A stretch of 64,000 nt of DNA from NCBI RefSeq assembly GCF_950295315.1, contig NC_080164.1, positions 15,182,427 to 15,246,426 of the forward strand. The letters run 5' to 3'. Under the pieces are notes generated by a model. That model saw nothing but the letters and a program-made list of their open reading frames with translations, made no database searches and was not told the origin of the DNA. The DNA is from Erinaceus europaeus (taxonomy: Eukaryota; Chordata; Mammalia; Eulipotyphla; Erinaceidae). The position numbers and the translations under genes are program-made. Of the stretch, positions 10,169 through 21,184 are shown piece by piece. Position 1 is the first letter of the stretch. Each line of letters begins with the position of its first letter.

Positions 10169-10500
10169 ATTTTTTTTTTTTTTGCCTCCAGGGTTATTGC
10201 TGGGGCTCAGTGCCTGCATCATGAATCCACTGCTCCTGGAGGCCATTTTTCCCCCTTTTGTTGCCCTTGTTGTTGTAGCCTTGTTGTGGTTATTGTTGTT
10301 GTTGATGGTTCGTTTTTGGATAGGACAGAGAGAAATGGAGACAGGAGGAGAAGACAGAGAGGGGGAGAGAAAGATAGACACCTGCAGACCTGCTTCACTG
10401 CCTGTGCAGGTGGGGAGCCAGGGGCTCGAACCGGGATCCTTACGCCGGTCCTTGCGCTCTGCACCATGTGCGCTTAACCCGTTGTGCTACCACCCGACCC
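10169..10500 (-). mobile_element. SINE-L
   Basis: Minus copy with poly-T plus GCCTCCAG module, flanked by AGAAGCTGATTTT and AGAAGCCGAATTTT. Confidence 0.88.
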
Positions 10501-10502
10501 CC

Positions 10503-12220
10503 AGAAGCCGAATTTTATCATGTCTTTCTTTACCAGAGAATGTGTCTAAGTGTTTGGGGACAGAGACACTTTTGACTCTGCCCCGCTATCCCATATGCGC
10601 ATATGTTGGACCAGCTATTATGTTCTACATGTTACTGTGAATAAAATCAGCCAGTGCCCTGAAAGCACTGTACTGTGTGTTAACTTCTGAGTGGCAGAAT
10701 CTTCCTTCCATGTGTAGCCCATCACTGTGAAATCTGTATTCCACTTTTTTGTATTTTCCCAACATATACTGAGGGGTGAGTTCAACAGAAACCTTGGGGG
10801 TTGAGGAGGTACAAAGCAGAGCAGGGAAAGAACAAAGAGAGGGCTAGGAGTTCCCTGTGTTTGGGGAGCTGAGGTGAAGAGAAAGGGAGACCCAGGAGAA
10901 CACAGAACAGGCGAGCAGGAAGAGGGCTGGTGGGAAGAGACTTGGCTTGGGGAGAGAGCAAGGCCAGGGCAGGCCCTTGGAGGAGAGGAGAAGGAGAAGT
11001 CTGGGAAAGCACAGTGGCAGCTGGAGAAGCAACTCAGTCTACTTTCGAGACTGAGGAATTTTCACCTGTGCAAATCTAGAGAGTCTTAAGAAGAAGAAAA
11101 AGAAGTTGTTGTTAAATGAGATGACGTGGGAGCAAGGGGCGTCCCTTGGGAAGCTGGAAGAAGAGGGTAGGGAGAGAGAATACGCTGCTCTGAAGAAGCC
11201 CAGTTGTGGGTGCCCGCGGGGCCGGGGGTGAGGCGGGAGGCCAGGGGTGGCCGTGGATGGTCAGGGTGCCGACCAGGGAAGGCTGATGGAAGACAGCATT
11301 TATCCAGTTAGAAGAGAAAAGGTTTTCAGAAAAGTTGAGTATAACTGGCATGGATTAGTGGCAGCTGGCAAAATGGAAAAACACCTCTCTAATCAAAAGC
11401 ACTTCATGAACTTCTGAAGCAGTAGGTGTGGTTTTGCCAAAATCCCAAGGCGTGTAGACGCATTTGGGCTGCAGCCGACAATCACCATCACTGACCTGGA
11501 ACATACAAGTGTGATACTGACCGTGGGCACTCTGACAAGTGGCTGCTTTGGGTTGGGAAAGACTAACTTCTGACTTCGTTTTCCCAGTAGAAAATGCTAG
11601 AACTGTGCAGCTGAGTCCACGCATTATAACTGAGAGCAGTTAAAGGGAGAATTCACACTGCTCTCAGTTAATAGATTACTGTTATTTCTAGCTCACTTGT
11701 TTTAATGGACTGTCTATCAGGAAAAAGTTAAAAAGGCTAGCTATAAATAAGATTGTTGTGCTAATACCTGGCTGTGATTCTAACGGCAACGTGCAGTGTG
11801 GAGCTTTGTGATGACAGAAGCAGATGCCACACAGTTCTGGGCGCGGCACAGTGCTGCCGCTGTCCTCGTAGCTGTGGAGGTTCGCTGTGCTACAGCGGGG
11901 TGAAAGCCCTTCATTTACTAACATCGGAAAAGATTTTTTTCCCCCCTCTGACCAAAAGTCATCCATAGAATGCTTTTAAACCAGCTTTCCAAATAACTTT
12001 TTTTTTTTTTTTTTTTTTTTAAGCCCACCAGACTCCAAAATCCCCAGATTCCAAAACTGGGCTTCTCCCAGTCTTGGCCAGATTTGGTAGCAACCGTCCA
12101 CAACTGATGACAACCCCATAGGAGGCTTGACCCCTGCCCGTTCCAATTTTCATTTTGATTTTAAAGTGTGAACTTTCCAGAACCCTGAGCAAAATGAGTG
12201 CAGCGATTTTCTTTTTGTAG
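10503..12220. other. NCOA1 last intron, unusually repeat-free
   Basis: No SINE or L1 copy between 10.5 kb and the terminal exons, apart from a T22-like homopolymer at 12000-12021. A purine-rich unique zone covers 10780-11180. Confidence 0.6.
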
Positions 12221-12265
12221 GACAAGAAGACAGAAGAGTTCTTCTCTGTGGTGACTACAGACTAG
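12221..12265 (+). CDS. NCOA1: NCOA1 alternative terminal exon (SRC-1e isoform end)
   Basis: After the pyrimidine-rich acceptor TTTTCTTTTTGTAG (ending 12220) the sequence encodes DKKTEEFFSVVTTD and a TAG stop. This is the known unique C-terminus of the SRC-1e isoform, which lacks the C-terminal LXXLL box of SRC-1a and is reported to differ in activity. It is in phase 0 with the exon ending at 7598. It lies only 97 bp upstream of the SRC-1a terminal exon, so inclusion of this exon, by whatever splice or retention route, places the SRC-1a coding region in the 3' UTR. Both isoform ends are intact here. Confidence 0.93.
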   Translation, partial: DKKTEEFFSVVTTD

Positions 12266-12362
12266 AGGAATGCTCTAGTGAGTTTCCACTCCCAGTAGTA
12301 CCCACTCATAAGCCGGGGGGGCAGGCCCTTCTGTCTAAACACATCTTTTATCTGTGTTCCAG

Positions 12363-12533
12363 CAGGTACAGCAAGTTCAGGTGTTTGCTGATGTCCAGTG
12401 TACAGTGAATCTGGTAGGCGGGGACCCTTACCTGAACCAGCCTGGTCCACTGGGAACTCAAAAGCCCACCGCAGGACCACAGACCCCCCAGGCCCAGCAG
12501 AAGAGCCTCCTTCAGCAGCTACTGACTGAATAA
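12363..12533 (+). CDS. NCOA1: NCOA1 terminal coding exon (SRC-1a isoform end)
   Basis: The exon encodes 56 residues from QVQQVQVFADVQ to SLLQQLLTE followed by TAA at 12531-12533. The final LLQQLL contains the fourth nuclear receptor box (LXXLL), the C-terminal receptor-binding motif present only in the SRC-1a form. Length and sequence agree with the human terminal exon apart from single substitutions. The acceptor TTCCAGCAG is a tandem NAGNAG site, so an isoform lacking the first glutamine is possible. The region from about 10.5 to 15.2 kb around these terminal exons is nearly free of SINEs, unlike the rest of the window. Confidence 0.95.
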   Translation, partial: QVQQVQVFADVQCTVNLVGGDPYLNQPGPLGTQKPTAGPQTPQAQQKSLLQQLLTE

Positions 12534-14795
12534 CCACTTTTAAAGGAATGTGATAATAATAATAATAATAATAATAATACATACAGAGATATACAAATAT
12601 ATTCTATTTTTTCTGAGATTTTTGATATCTCAGTCTGCAGCCATTCTTCAGGTCGTAGCATTTGGAGCAAAATAAAAAAAAAAAAAGAAAGAAAGAAAAG
12701 AAAAGAAAAAAAAAAAAGTCCACTTCTGTTGGGAGAGTGAAAGATGGGCTTTGTCTCTTCGCAAAGGCCTCCGCTATTGGAAAGACTCACAAGGCAGGAG
12801 GAGCCATTGGACAATCCGTCTCTTGAGCCGAATTCAATCTTGCTTACTTTTGTGATCAATCATTGGCTTCTTAATCTGAATGAAGAGAACCGAGACGACA
12901 GCTTCCACGAGGAGGTGAGGCTCCCCCTCCACCGGCTCAGTGGACCGGGGAAGAAGGGCTCTTCTGTGCCCCGCCCCCACTCCCACCAAAGGTCATAGGG
13001 CTCCTAAATCAGCCGCACAGCCCTTCTCGACCTACCGACCGACCCCAGACAGCGTGTGTGTACAATCAGCTTCTTCTAGCCACTCTCCGTGTTGGCTTCA
13101 AGACAATATTTTGTCTCCATGTACATACCCTTCTCCTTTAAAAAGAAAAGGAAAAAAAATTAAAAAGAGATGGATTTAAACCAAGATGCCTCCAGGAACG
13201 AGGACAGCAATGCATATATTCACAGAGGAATCCAAAAAAGTACAGTTTTGGGGAAAAAAATGCAATAATTTTTGATGAGATGGGTGAAGGACAAGAAACA
13301 AGTTCTGTCAATTATTGTAGATACAATTTTCTGATTAAATCTGGAAGAAAAAATAAATAGAAGGCAGCCTATCCTTTCTGCTTTTATTGTATTAACAGCC
13401 TGAGGTAGCTCAACTTATTTAAAATAAAATAAAATTAAATTTATGATCCAAGCAGCTTATCTTTCCCTTCAGATCTCACTGTAAATATCTATCCGATTTC
13501 CTGTAGTTGATTTCCTCCTGTTCAGTTTTATGACTTTATGATCATACTCTTTGATTTTTCTAAATACATGTGTGAAATAGAACATTGACTTGCAGTTACA
13601 TTGGGCAAGGAATATTTCATTGTTTGAACAACTGTGACACCATGTTATGGATTTACTTTGGGGTTCAAACCAAAATGCCAGAATGAGCTGTTCCAGGTGA
13701 GCTGGCGCTTGTGGCCCTGGCAGGCGCTGGGGACATGCGGCTTGAGGGCAATGTGAGGAATTAGCACCAGAGGTGCCGGGTTACATTGTACAGAGAAAAT
13801 TTTTGTACTCAAAGAAAAAAAAAAAAATTCTTTTTTTTTTTTTTTGGAATTTTCACCAGTGCAAATAGAAATTTTGCTCTTTCTGCTCTGAGGCTCATTG
13901 GTACTAGATGTGACCTCTGTGTGTTGTCTCTCTGCCACATCCTGTCTCATCCTGGCCCCTGAGGCAGGAGCCCAGTGAACTGACTTGCTAGTCCTAGAAG
14001 TTCCACTGCAAGGCCAGGCAAAGCTTGAGAAAGGTTTTGGGGAAGTAGCAGAAGTAGAGCCCCTCCCTCCCTGCCTTCCTCCCTCCCTCCCCTCACTTGC
14101 CTTTACCTGCGTCTGGGCCCGTGAATGGTGACAACATCTGACATTGTACACCAGCTCTCTCTGCTCCCCCAGCAGAGGCAAGGCCATAAGAACTAACCCT
14201 GGAAGAAGGACACGGACTCAGACACCAAGGAAGAAGCCATTTTCCCAGGTCCTCCTCTGTGGATCTCACCACCCCCAGTCACAGATGACTCCACTGAACA
14301 GCATCTATTCAGAAACTACACCGAATAAAAAGATTGGAAGGGCTCATGTGGGGGAGCAGCTGTGAAACAGAAGTAGGACACTCAGTCACAAACACTATCT
14401 CTTGTAGTTTTCCAGAGGAAAAAGAAAACGCAGCCATGGTTTCTTTCATTCCCAGCTTCGAAAGCCCGGCCATGTTACTCTAGCCCCCTGCAAACTGCTC
14501 CCGGACGGAGGTCATTTCTGGTTTTGTTTGTGATACTTTGTGCCGCAGACTTCAGGAAGTCCACTTTTAACTCCAGCATTCCAGATGAAGTTTCCTGACT
14601 CGCTGCTTTTGCATAAGGAACTAGACAGAAAAAGTGGTGAGGAGAATCAGAGATGTGAACATCCTTCCCCATCCCAACTGCACCTTGACGTTTGCATGTC
14701 ACCTTGAAGGTTTTATAATTGCACTGTTTGTTTTATGTATGTACAGATTAAAATTATTGCTACATTTGAGGAAAATAAAATTGCTTGCTTCTATG
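12534..14795 (+). other. NCOA1: NCOA1 3' untranslated region
   Basis: No further gene reading frame follows the SRC-1a stop, and the stretch is unique, AT-rich and almost repeat-free up to an AATAAA at 14774. It holds an (AAT)n microsatellite just after the stop (about 12551-12579), an A/GAAA-rich tract (12670-12718), an A-run/T-run inverted repeat at 13814-13845, and a CCTCCCTC-rich patch near 14060-14095. The length of about 2.2 kb is inferred from the polyadenylation signal, not from transcript data. A minus-strand open frame over 13645-14187 is a shadow with no recognisable protein. Confidence 0.7.
14774..14779 (+). promoter_or_regulatory. NCOA1: NCOA1 polyadenylation signal AATAAA
   Basis: A canonical hexamer at the end of the repeat-free 3' UTR, about 2.2 kb beyond the SRC-1a stop. 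Earlier AATAAA hexamers occur near 13351 and 14324 and could serve shorter transcripts. Confidence 0.55.
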
Positions 14796-15284
14796 TAATT
14801 GCTATCATTCTACAGGAGAATGCACTTCTCCAACAACTGAATAGAATCTGTAACAACCTCCTGGGCTTCCTCTTCATTCCCAGGCTAGAAGTGGACTCCG
14901 CACCCTGTGGGAGTTGCTACAGCCTACAGTTGACTACTGAGGACTCAAAGGGTGATAGTAATCAAAGATCCCCCAAAGCCAAAAACGCTATAAATTGCCC
15001 TTATGCGATCCAACCCGGGGAAATCTGAAGAGGTCAGAGTTGAAGCCATGATTGTGGGCCTAGCTTTGCCCAGTTGTCTGATGACTAAATGCTCTGGGCC
15101 TGCTGTTTCTTGACCCAGGAAGTCTGATCCAGGCAGCATTTCTTCACCACAAGGTCCCATAACTCTCCCATTGTTTTGTTTTGTTTTTAATGTGATAGCA
15201 TTTATTATTATGCAAATTACACAGGTGTTGAATCTTACCTAAGGCATCTCTTCCTTGTTGCCTTGTTGAAATTAGGCCCTGTTG
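14796..15284. other. sequence just downstream of NCOA1
   Basis: Unique; no gene or repeat recognised. Confidence 0.55.
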
Positions 15285-15403
15285 TGCATGTGTGTCTCGC
15301 TCAGCTCTGGATTATGGTTGTGTGAGGAACTCAACCTGAGACTTTAGAGCCTCAAGCAGGAGACTCTCCTTGCATAGCCGTTACTCTGTCTCCTCCTTCC
15401 CTG
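15285..15403 (-). mobile_element. SINE-D
   Basis: Minus copy: GCTCAGCTCTGGATTATGG to TTGCATAGCCGTTACTCTG. Confidence 0.7.
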
Positions 15404-16057
15404 TTTGTGTGTTTTAAATCCATCCGTACTTGGTCACACTCAGATTTGGAGGTGGTTGTCTAGAAGCATACATGGGGGTTGGGGTAGGGTAAAATCTTCT
15501 CTCCCTAAAGTTGGGTCAAGATATAAATGATAACTTAATCTTTAAATGAGGCAGGATACTAACAAATTTATCCTTACTCGGGGGCATTGTGGGGGAAGGA
15601 GGCTGGAGAGAGAGAGAGAGAGGAACAATGGAGGAAAAAGAGATTGTGTAGAGAAACTTGATTTTCTTTATAGTTCTGCTGCAGAGAAGTTCTTACCTAG
15701 AAACTTTTTCTGGGCATTGACAATAAAATAAAGAACAGGACGGTTGTCTGCTTGCAGAGGAAGTTGTACTAATCCCCTCACCGGCATCTTTAACTAATCT
15801 TCCTAGAAGAGCAGCTCGGCTTGAATAAAGTGAATAGTTCAGAGCAAGCTTGATCTTTGACCATCCCCAAGCGTCTGTAAAAGCTTCTTGATGATTTTAA
15901 TTAAGCCCATAAATCCTTTTTATGGGAGGAAACAGCCAAAGGAGGCCTTCCTCCAACCAGAAGCTTTTTTTTCTGTCAGTGTTAAATCAGTTTCCTGTCT
16001 GTTTTCTTTCCCACAAGAGCACTTAACAAAACTGAAGAAACAGAGGAGTTCTGGCCC
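15404..16057. other. intergenic unique sequence
   Basis: Unique, with a short (AG)n at about 15607-15621. No gene evidence. Confidence 0.55.
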
Positions 16058-16944
16058 ATTTTTTTAATACTTATTTTCCCCCCTTTTGTTGCCCTTGTTT
16101 ATCATTATTGTTGTCATTATTGGATAGGACAAAGAGAAATGGAGACAGGAGGGGAAGACAGAGGGGGGGAGAGAAAGACAGACACCTGCAGACCTGCTTC
16201 ACCGCCTGTGAAGCGACTCCCCTGCAGGTTGGGGAGCCGGGGGCTTGAACCAAGATCCTGATGTTGGTCCGTGCGCTTTCTGCCACCTGCACTTAACCCA
16301 CTGTGCTACTGCCTGCTCCCACCCTTTTTTAAAAAATATTTATTTTCCCTTTTGTTGCCCTTGTTTTTATTGTAGTAGTTGTTGTTGTCATCGTTGCTAG
16401 AGATGACAGAGAGAAATGGAGAGAGGGGGAGAGAAAGATAACTGCAGACCTGCTTCACCACTTGTGAAGCGACTCCCCTGCAAGCAGGGAGCTGGGCGCT
16501 GGAACTGGGATCCTTTCGCCCGCCCGCGAGCCACATGTGCCTAACCTACTGCACTACCGCCCAACTCTCCCCATTTTTCTTTTTTTCTTTCTTTCTTTTT
16601 TTTCTCCAGGGCTATTGCTGGGCTTGGTGCCTGCACCATGAATCTACCACTCCTGGAGGCCATTTTTTTTCCCCCTTTTGTTGCCCTTGTTGTTGTAGCC
16701 TCGTTGTGGTTATTATAATTGCCATTGTTGATGTTGTTCATTGTTGGATAGGACAGAGAGAAATGGAGAGAGGAGGGGAAGACAGAGAGGAGGAGAGAAA
16801 GATAGACACCTGCAGAACTGCTTCACCGCTTATGAAGCGACTCCCCTGCAGGTGGGGAGCTGGGGGTTCGAACTGGGATCCTTATGCCAGTCCTTGTGCT
16901 TTGTGCCACATGCGCTTAACCCACTGGGCCACCGCCCGACCCCC
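16058..16944 (-). mobile_element. three head-to-tail SINE-L copies
   Basis: Three minus-oriented copies abut at about 16058-16320, 16321-16562 and 16566-16944. Only the third has the CTCCAGGG...GGAGGCCATTTT module. Each has its own head ending in a GCCCGACCCC-like sequence. Confidence 0.85.
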
Positions 16945-16975
16945 TCCCATTTTTCTTTTATTAATGAGAAAGATG

Positions 16976-17196
16976 GGTGGTCCAGCAGGTGGCGCAGTGG
17001 CTAAGGCACTGGACTCTCAAGCATGAGGTCCTTAGTTCAGTTCCCTGCAACACATGTGCCAGAGTGATGCCTGGTTCTTTCTCTCTCTCCTCCTATCTTT
17101 CTTTTTTTTAAGGTTTTATTTATTAATGAGAAACGAGGAGAGACTCTCACGCTTGAGAGTCCAGTGCCTTAGCCACTGCGCCACCTCTCAGAACAC
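16976..17196. mobile_element. SINE-M inverted pair
   Basis: A complete plus copy (16976-17102) is followed immediately by a truncated minus copy (17103-17196), forming an inverted repeat. Confidence 0.8.
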
Positions 17197-17539
17197 AGAA
17201 GCTCTGGCCTTGATTCAGTCTTCAAACACATTTTATTGTCTTTCTCCAAGACATTGGGGGTATAGAAGAATCCAGATAGACAAGGACCTGTCTTCGCAGA
17301 GCTTAGATTCATAGGAGAAACACTGTAGGCACCATGGGATTAAATGCTGTAAAGGAGAGTCAGAAGTTGCTGTGTGAGTCTTGGAAGTCCAGAATATTCT
17401 GAACCTGCTTTTACAATGCAGGTCACAGGCTGGTGAAGAGGTAGTTGAGTGGATAGCAGCGTAAGGCCTGGAAACAAGGGAGCCCCAGAAAGCTGGTTAT
17501 TTAAATTAGCTCCTGGTCCTGAGTTTTCAGACATTATTA

Positions 17540-17855
17540 AACTGTCAGCAGTTCAAGCCCCTGATCCCCACTTGCAGGCGAAAGCTTCACAAGCGGTGAA
17601 GCAGTGCTGAAGTGTCTACCTCCCTGTTCCCTCTCAATTTCCTTCTCTCTTTGTTAATTTTTAAGTATATTTATTGGATAGAGACAGCCAGAAATTGAGA
17701 GGAGGGGGTGAGAGAAAGAGAGGCAGAGACACACCTGCAGCCCTTCTTCACCGCTTGTGAAGCTGCCTTTCTGCAGGTGGGGACTGGAGGCTTGAACCCA
17801 GATCCTTGCACATTGTAACGTGTGCTCAACCAGGTGCACCACCACCTGGCCCTCT
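17540..17855. mobile_element. SINE-S fragment (+) and SINE-S (-)
   Basis: A headless plus fragment (about 17548-17655) abuts a complete minus copy (17656-17855). Confidence 0.75.
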
Positions 17856-17895
17856 CCTTCTCAATTTCTGTCCCTAATAAAAAATAAATGAAATG

Positions 17896-18395
17896 GGGGG
17901 CCAGGTGGTAGCGCAGTGGGTTAAGCATACATGTACAAAGTGCAAGGACCAGCATAAGGACCCTGGTTCGAGCTCCTGGATCCCTACTTGCAAGAGAGTC
18001 GCTTCATAAGCAGTGAAGCAGGTCTGCAGGTGTCTATCTTTCTCACCCCCCCTCTGTCTTCACCTCTCTCAATTTCTCTCTGTCTTGTACAACAACAATA
18101 CCAGCAATAACAAGGACAACAAGATGGGGAAAATGGCCTCCAGGAGCAGTGGATTTGTAGTGCAGGCACTGAGCCCCAGCGATAACCCTGGAGGCAAAAA
18201 AATAAAAATAAATCAAGCCCCCGGCTCCCCACCTGCAGGGGAGTCACTTCACAAATGGTGAAGCAGGTCTGCAGGTGTCTGTCTTTCTCTCCCCCTCTGT
18301 CTTATCCTCTCTCCATTTCTCTCTGTCCTATCCAACAACGACATCAACAATAACTACAATAAAAAAGGGCAATAAAAGGGAATAAATAAATATTA
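17896..18395 (+). mobile_element. two SINE-L copies in tandem
   Basis: A complete plus copy with the tail module (17896-18212) is followed by a copy lacking its tRNA head (18213-18395). Confidence 0.82.
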
Positions 18396-18469
18396 AAAAA
18401 GTAAAAGTGAAATGTATTTTTAAAAGAATTCTGCCAGCTGGTGTACAGGGAAGTAGTTTATTTAAGTTG

Positions 18470-18545
18470 CTCCATATTTATTAATGAGAGAGAGGTAGAA
18501 ATCCAGTGCTGGGGATCGAACTCGGGACCTTATGGAGGGTGAAAC
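18470..18545 (-). mobile_element. SINE-M fragment
   Basis: CAGTGCTGGGGATCGAACTC and GGGACCTTATGG of the minus form only. Confidence 0.5.
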
Positions 18546-18873
18546 GTGAAATGTGGTTTAAACCAGCCTCTGACTCCAGGAGGAAGGTGACCTGAGCTTT
18601 CAGGGGCCTTTTCCATGACTGTCCTCATCCAGTCTGAGCGCAGGTATGTACCCTTTATACAGTGTTCTCGTCTCCAGCGCCGGTATCAACAGCACGCGGG
18701 AAAAGAAGTGTGTGCACCAACAGCGTCCGCGTGCCTTGCGGGACAGCTCAGGCAGTCCTCTGAGAGCTAAAGTGAGAACCACAGGCGTGTGCGGGAGCGC
18801 TGTTATCAGTGGAATTAGGACTCGAGACCCAAGTTGTGTGATTTCCCCACACACACACTGTTTAGGACTGATT

Positions 18874-19344
18874 TTTTTTTTTTTTTTCCTCCAGGGTTAT
18901 TGCTGGGCTCAGTGCCTGCACCATGAATCCACCGCTCCTGGAGGCCATTTTCCCCCCCTTTTTGTTGCAGCCTCCTTGCGGTTATTATTGCCATTGTTGA
19001 CGTTGCTTTGTTGTTGGATAGGACAGAGAGAAATGGAGAGAGGAGGGGAAGGCAGAGAGGGGGAGAGAAAGACAGACACCTGCAGACCTGCTTCACCGCC
19101 CGTGAAGCGAGTCCCCTGCAGGTGGGGAGCCGGGGGCTCGAACCGGGATCCTTACGCCGGTCCCTGCGCTCTGCGCCACGTGCGCTTAACCCACTGCGCC
19201 ACCGCCCGACTCCCTGATTTTTTTTTTTTTGATTATTTAAAAAAGGAGACATTAACAAAACCGTAGGATAGGAGGGGTACAACTCCACACAATTCCCACC
19301 ACCAGATCTCCATATCCCATCCCCTCCCCTGATAGCTTTCCCAT
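18874..19344. mobile_element. SINE-L (-) plus DRP fragment
   Basis: A complete minus SINE-L (18874-19214) joined to a DRP fragment (about 19222-19344, CAATTCCCACCACCAGATC). The pair lies between TGTTTAGGACTGATT (18859) and TGTTTAAGACTGATT (19345). Confidence 0.75.
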
Positions 19345-19467
19345 TGTTTAAGACTGATTAGCATCTGCAGACTTTAATCCCATTGGGTGACTCAGCAAAC
19401 GGGGTCACATCTCATGAAATCATAGCTCAGATAGGTCATAGTGTCTGTCATCTAACTCTCAGGCTTT

Positions 19468-20047
19468 CAGGGGCCAGAGAGGTGGCAGGCAGAGCACACA
19501 CCTGCCTTACCTGATAGTGCAGGTTCAGTCCCGGCGCTGAGTATGACCAAGCTCTGTTCTCCCCTCTCCTCTCTCATAAAAGGAACTAAAATTTCTTCGT
19601 GTTAACAATTTTTTTTTTTTACTATATCACTGCTCAGCTCTGGCTTATGGTATTACCTGAGACTAAGCCTGTGACCTTGGGGGGTCCTTGCATATTGTGA
19701 CACATGTCCTCAACCAGGTGTGCTACCACCCAGCCCCAGTGTCTTTCTCTCTCCCTCTATTTCCCTTTCCCTCTCAATTTCTCTGTTCTGTTAAATAAAA
19801 GATAAAGTAGAAAGTAAAGAAATAAAAATGTCTGCCAGGAGTCGTGGGTTCATAGTCCTGGCACAGCTCCAGCAATAACCCTGGTGGCAATTTTAAAAAA
19901 ACAATTATTTTAATATGAGAGAGAGAGAGAGCAGAGCATTCATTGTTCGGCTTTGACTTTGGCGGTGCTGGGGATTGAACCTATGACTTTGGAGCCTCAG
20001 GTAGGAAAGTTTCTTAACATAGCATTATGCTGTTACCCCAGCCCTAC
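19468..20047. mobile_element. cluster of old, fragmentary tRNA-derived SINEs
   Basis: Plus SINE-D-like head (about 19470-19575), minus SINE body (19620-19738), plus tail with GCAATAACCCTGGTGGCAA (19739-19890) and a minus SINE-D (19930-20046). All are diverged. Confidence 0.6.
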
Positions 20048-20712
20048 TTCTCTCTCAATAATTTTTTTTTTAAGTGCCTGTAGACACTGGGTGACTTAAC
20101 TTGAAAGGTGGCAGATGGGGCAGGTCAATGAACAGGAAAGTTTTCTGTTAACAGAAGCCCTTTCCTCCTGCCTGAAGAGGCAGCCAGCCTTGCTCATCTC
20201 TGCTTTGTATTCAGATCTGAAATCATTCATCAGACACGTCTGCATGAAATTTGAATTTTTTCCAACTAGAGATTGAGACTGCATATTTCCTGTTCATTTT
20301 CCTTCTTAACAGCAAAGTTTCATAACGTGGACATTAATTTGTTTAATTGGCTTTCTTTTTTAACATTCTTCTGATGCTAGCGATTGTATTTTAAATGATA
20401 ATTACTAAGTATGCTAGACTTTTAAAGTTCAACCATAAAACCACTGGGAAAAAGACAGCACACAGAACACACTCTATTTAAAGACTCACTCATCCCAGCT
20501 GAGGCTTTCAGACTTTATTCTACCTTCTCTTGAAAGCTTTTCAAAAACCTTTTAAGGATATTTTCAGTATATCTGAAAAGAGAATAATGTAATAAGCCAG
20601 TTTTAGGTGTTTTTTTTTTTTTTTAATAAGCCTTAGATGTGTGAATTTTATAACCCCAATGAGATGGCTTCAATTACCTTATCAATTTCCAGCTCAAATG
20701 TAAATTGCAGTA
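20048..20712. other. intergenic unique sequence
   Basis: AT-rich unique DNA with a T-run near 20610; no gene seen. Confidence 0.55.
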
Positions 20713-20726
20713 AATCTTTGGAATCT

Positions 20727-21005
20727 AAAAAAAAAATTTTATATTTTCCCTTTTGTTGCCCTTTTCATTGTTCTTGTAGTTATTATTATTGTTATTGGTG
20801 TTGTCCTTGTTATACAGGACAGAGAGAAATGGAGAGAGGAGGGGAAGACGGGGAGAGAAAGACAGACACCTGCAGACCTGCTTCACCGCCTGTGAAGTGA
20901 CTCCCCTGCAGGTGGGGAGCCGGGGGCTCAAACCAGGATCCTTAACGCTGGTCCTTGCGCTTTGCGCCACTTGCGCTTAACCCGCTGCGCTACCGCACGA
21001 CTCCC
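20727..21005 (-). mobile_element. SINE-L with perfect target duplication
   Basis: Minus copy flanked by identical 14-mers AATCTTTGGAATCT at 20713-20726 and 21006-21019. Confidence 0.92.
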
Positions 21006-21184
21006 AATCTTTGGAATCTTTAAACTGAAAAGTTTGCCTTCTAAACGTTTGCCCGGTGCTGGCCGTTGCATGGACCCTGGTACCGTCTGAGGGCAGGACA
21101 AACGAGCCAGGTGGCGCATCATGAATGGTGGCACGGCGCTTTTGTCTCTCATGAAAAAAGTTGCGTATCTATTTTATTATCACT

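Noticed and set aside
13645..14187. 180-codon minus-strand frame in the NCOA1 3' UTR
   Set aside because: Contains homopolymer-encoded Lys and Phe runs and no recognisable motif.
19008..19217. Many open frames reading DRTERNGERRGRQRGGEKD or its other-frame versions
   Set aside because: They coincide exactly with SINE-L copies on either strand and recur dozens of times; translation of the SINE body, not a gene family.
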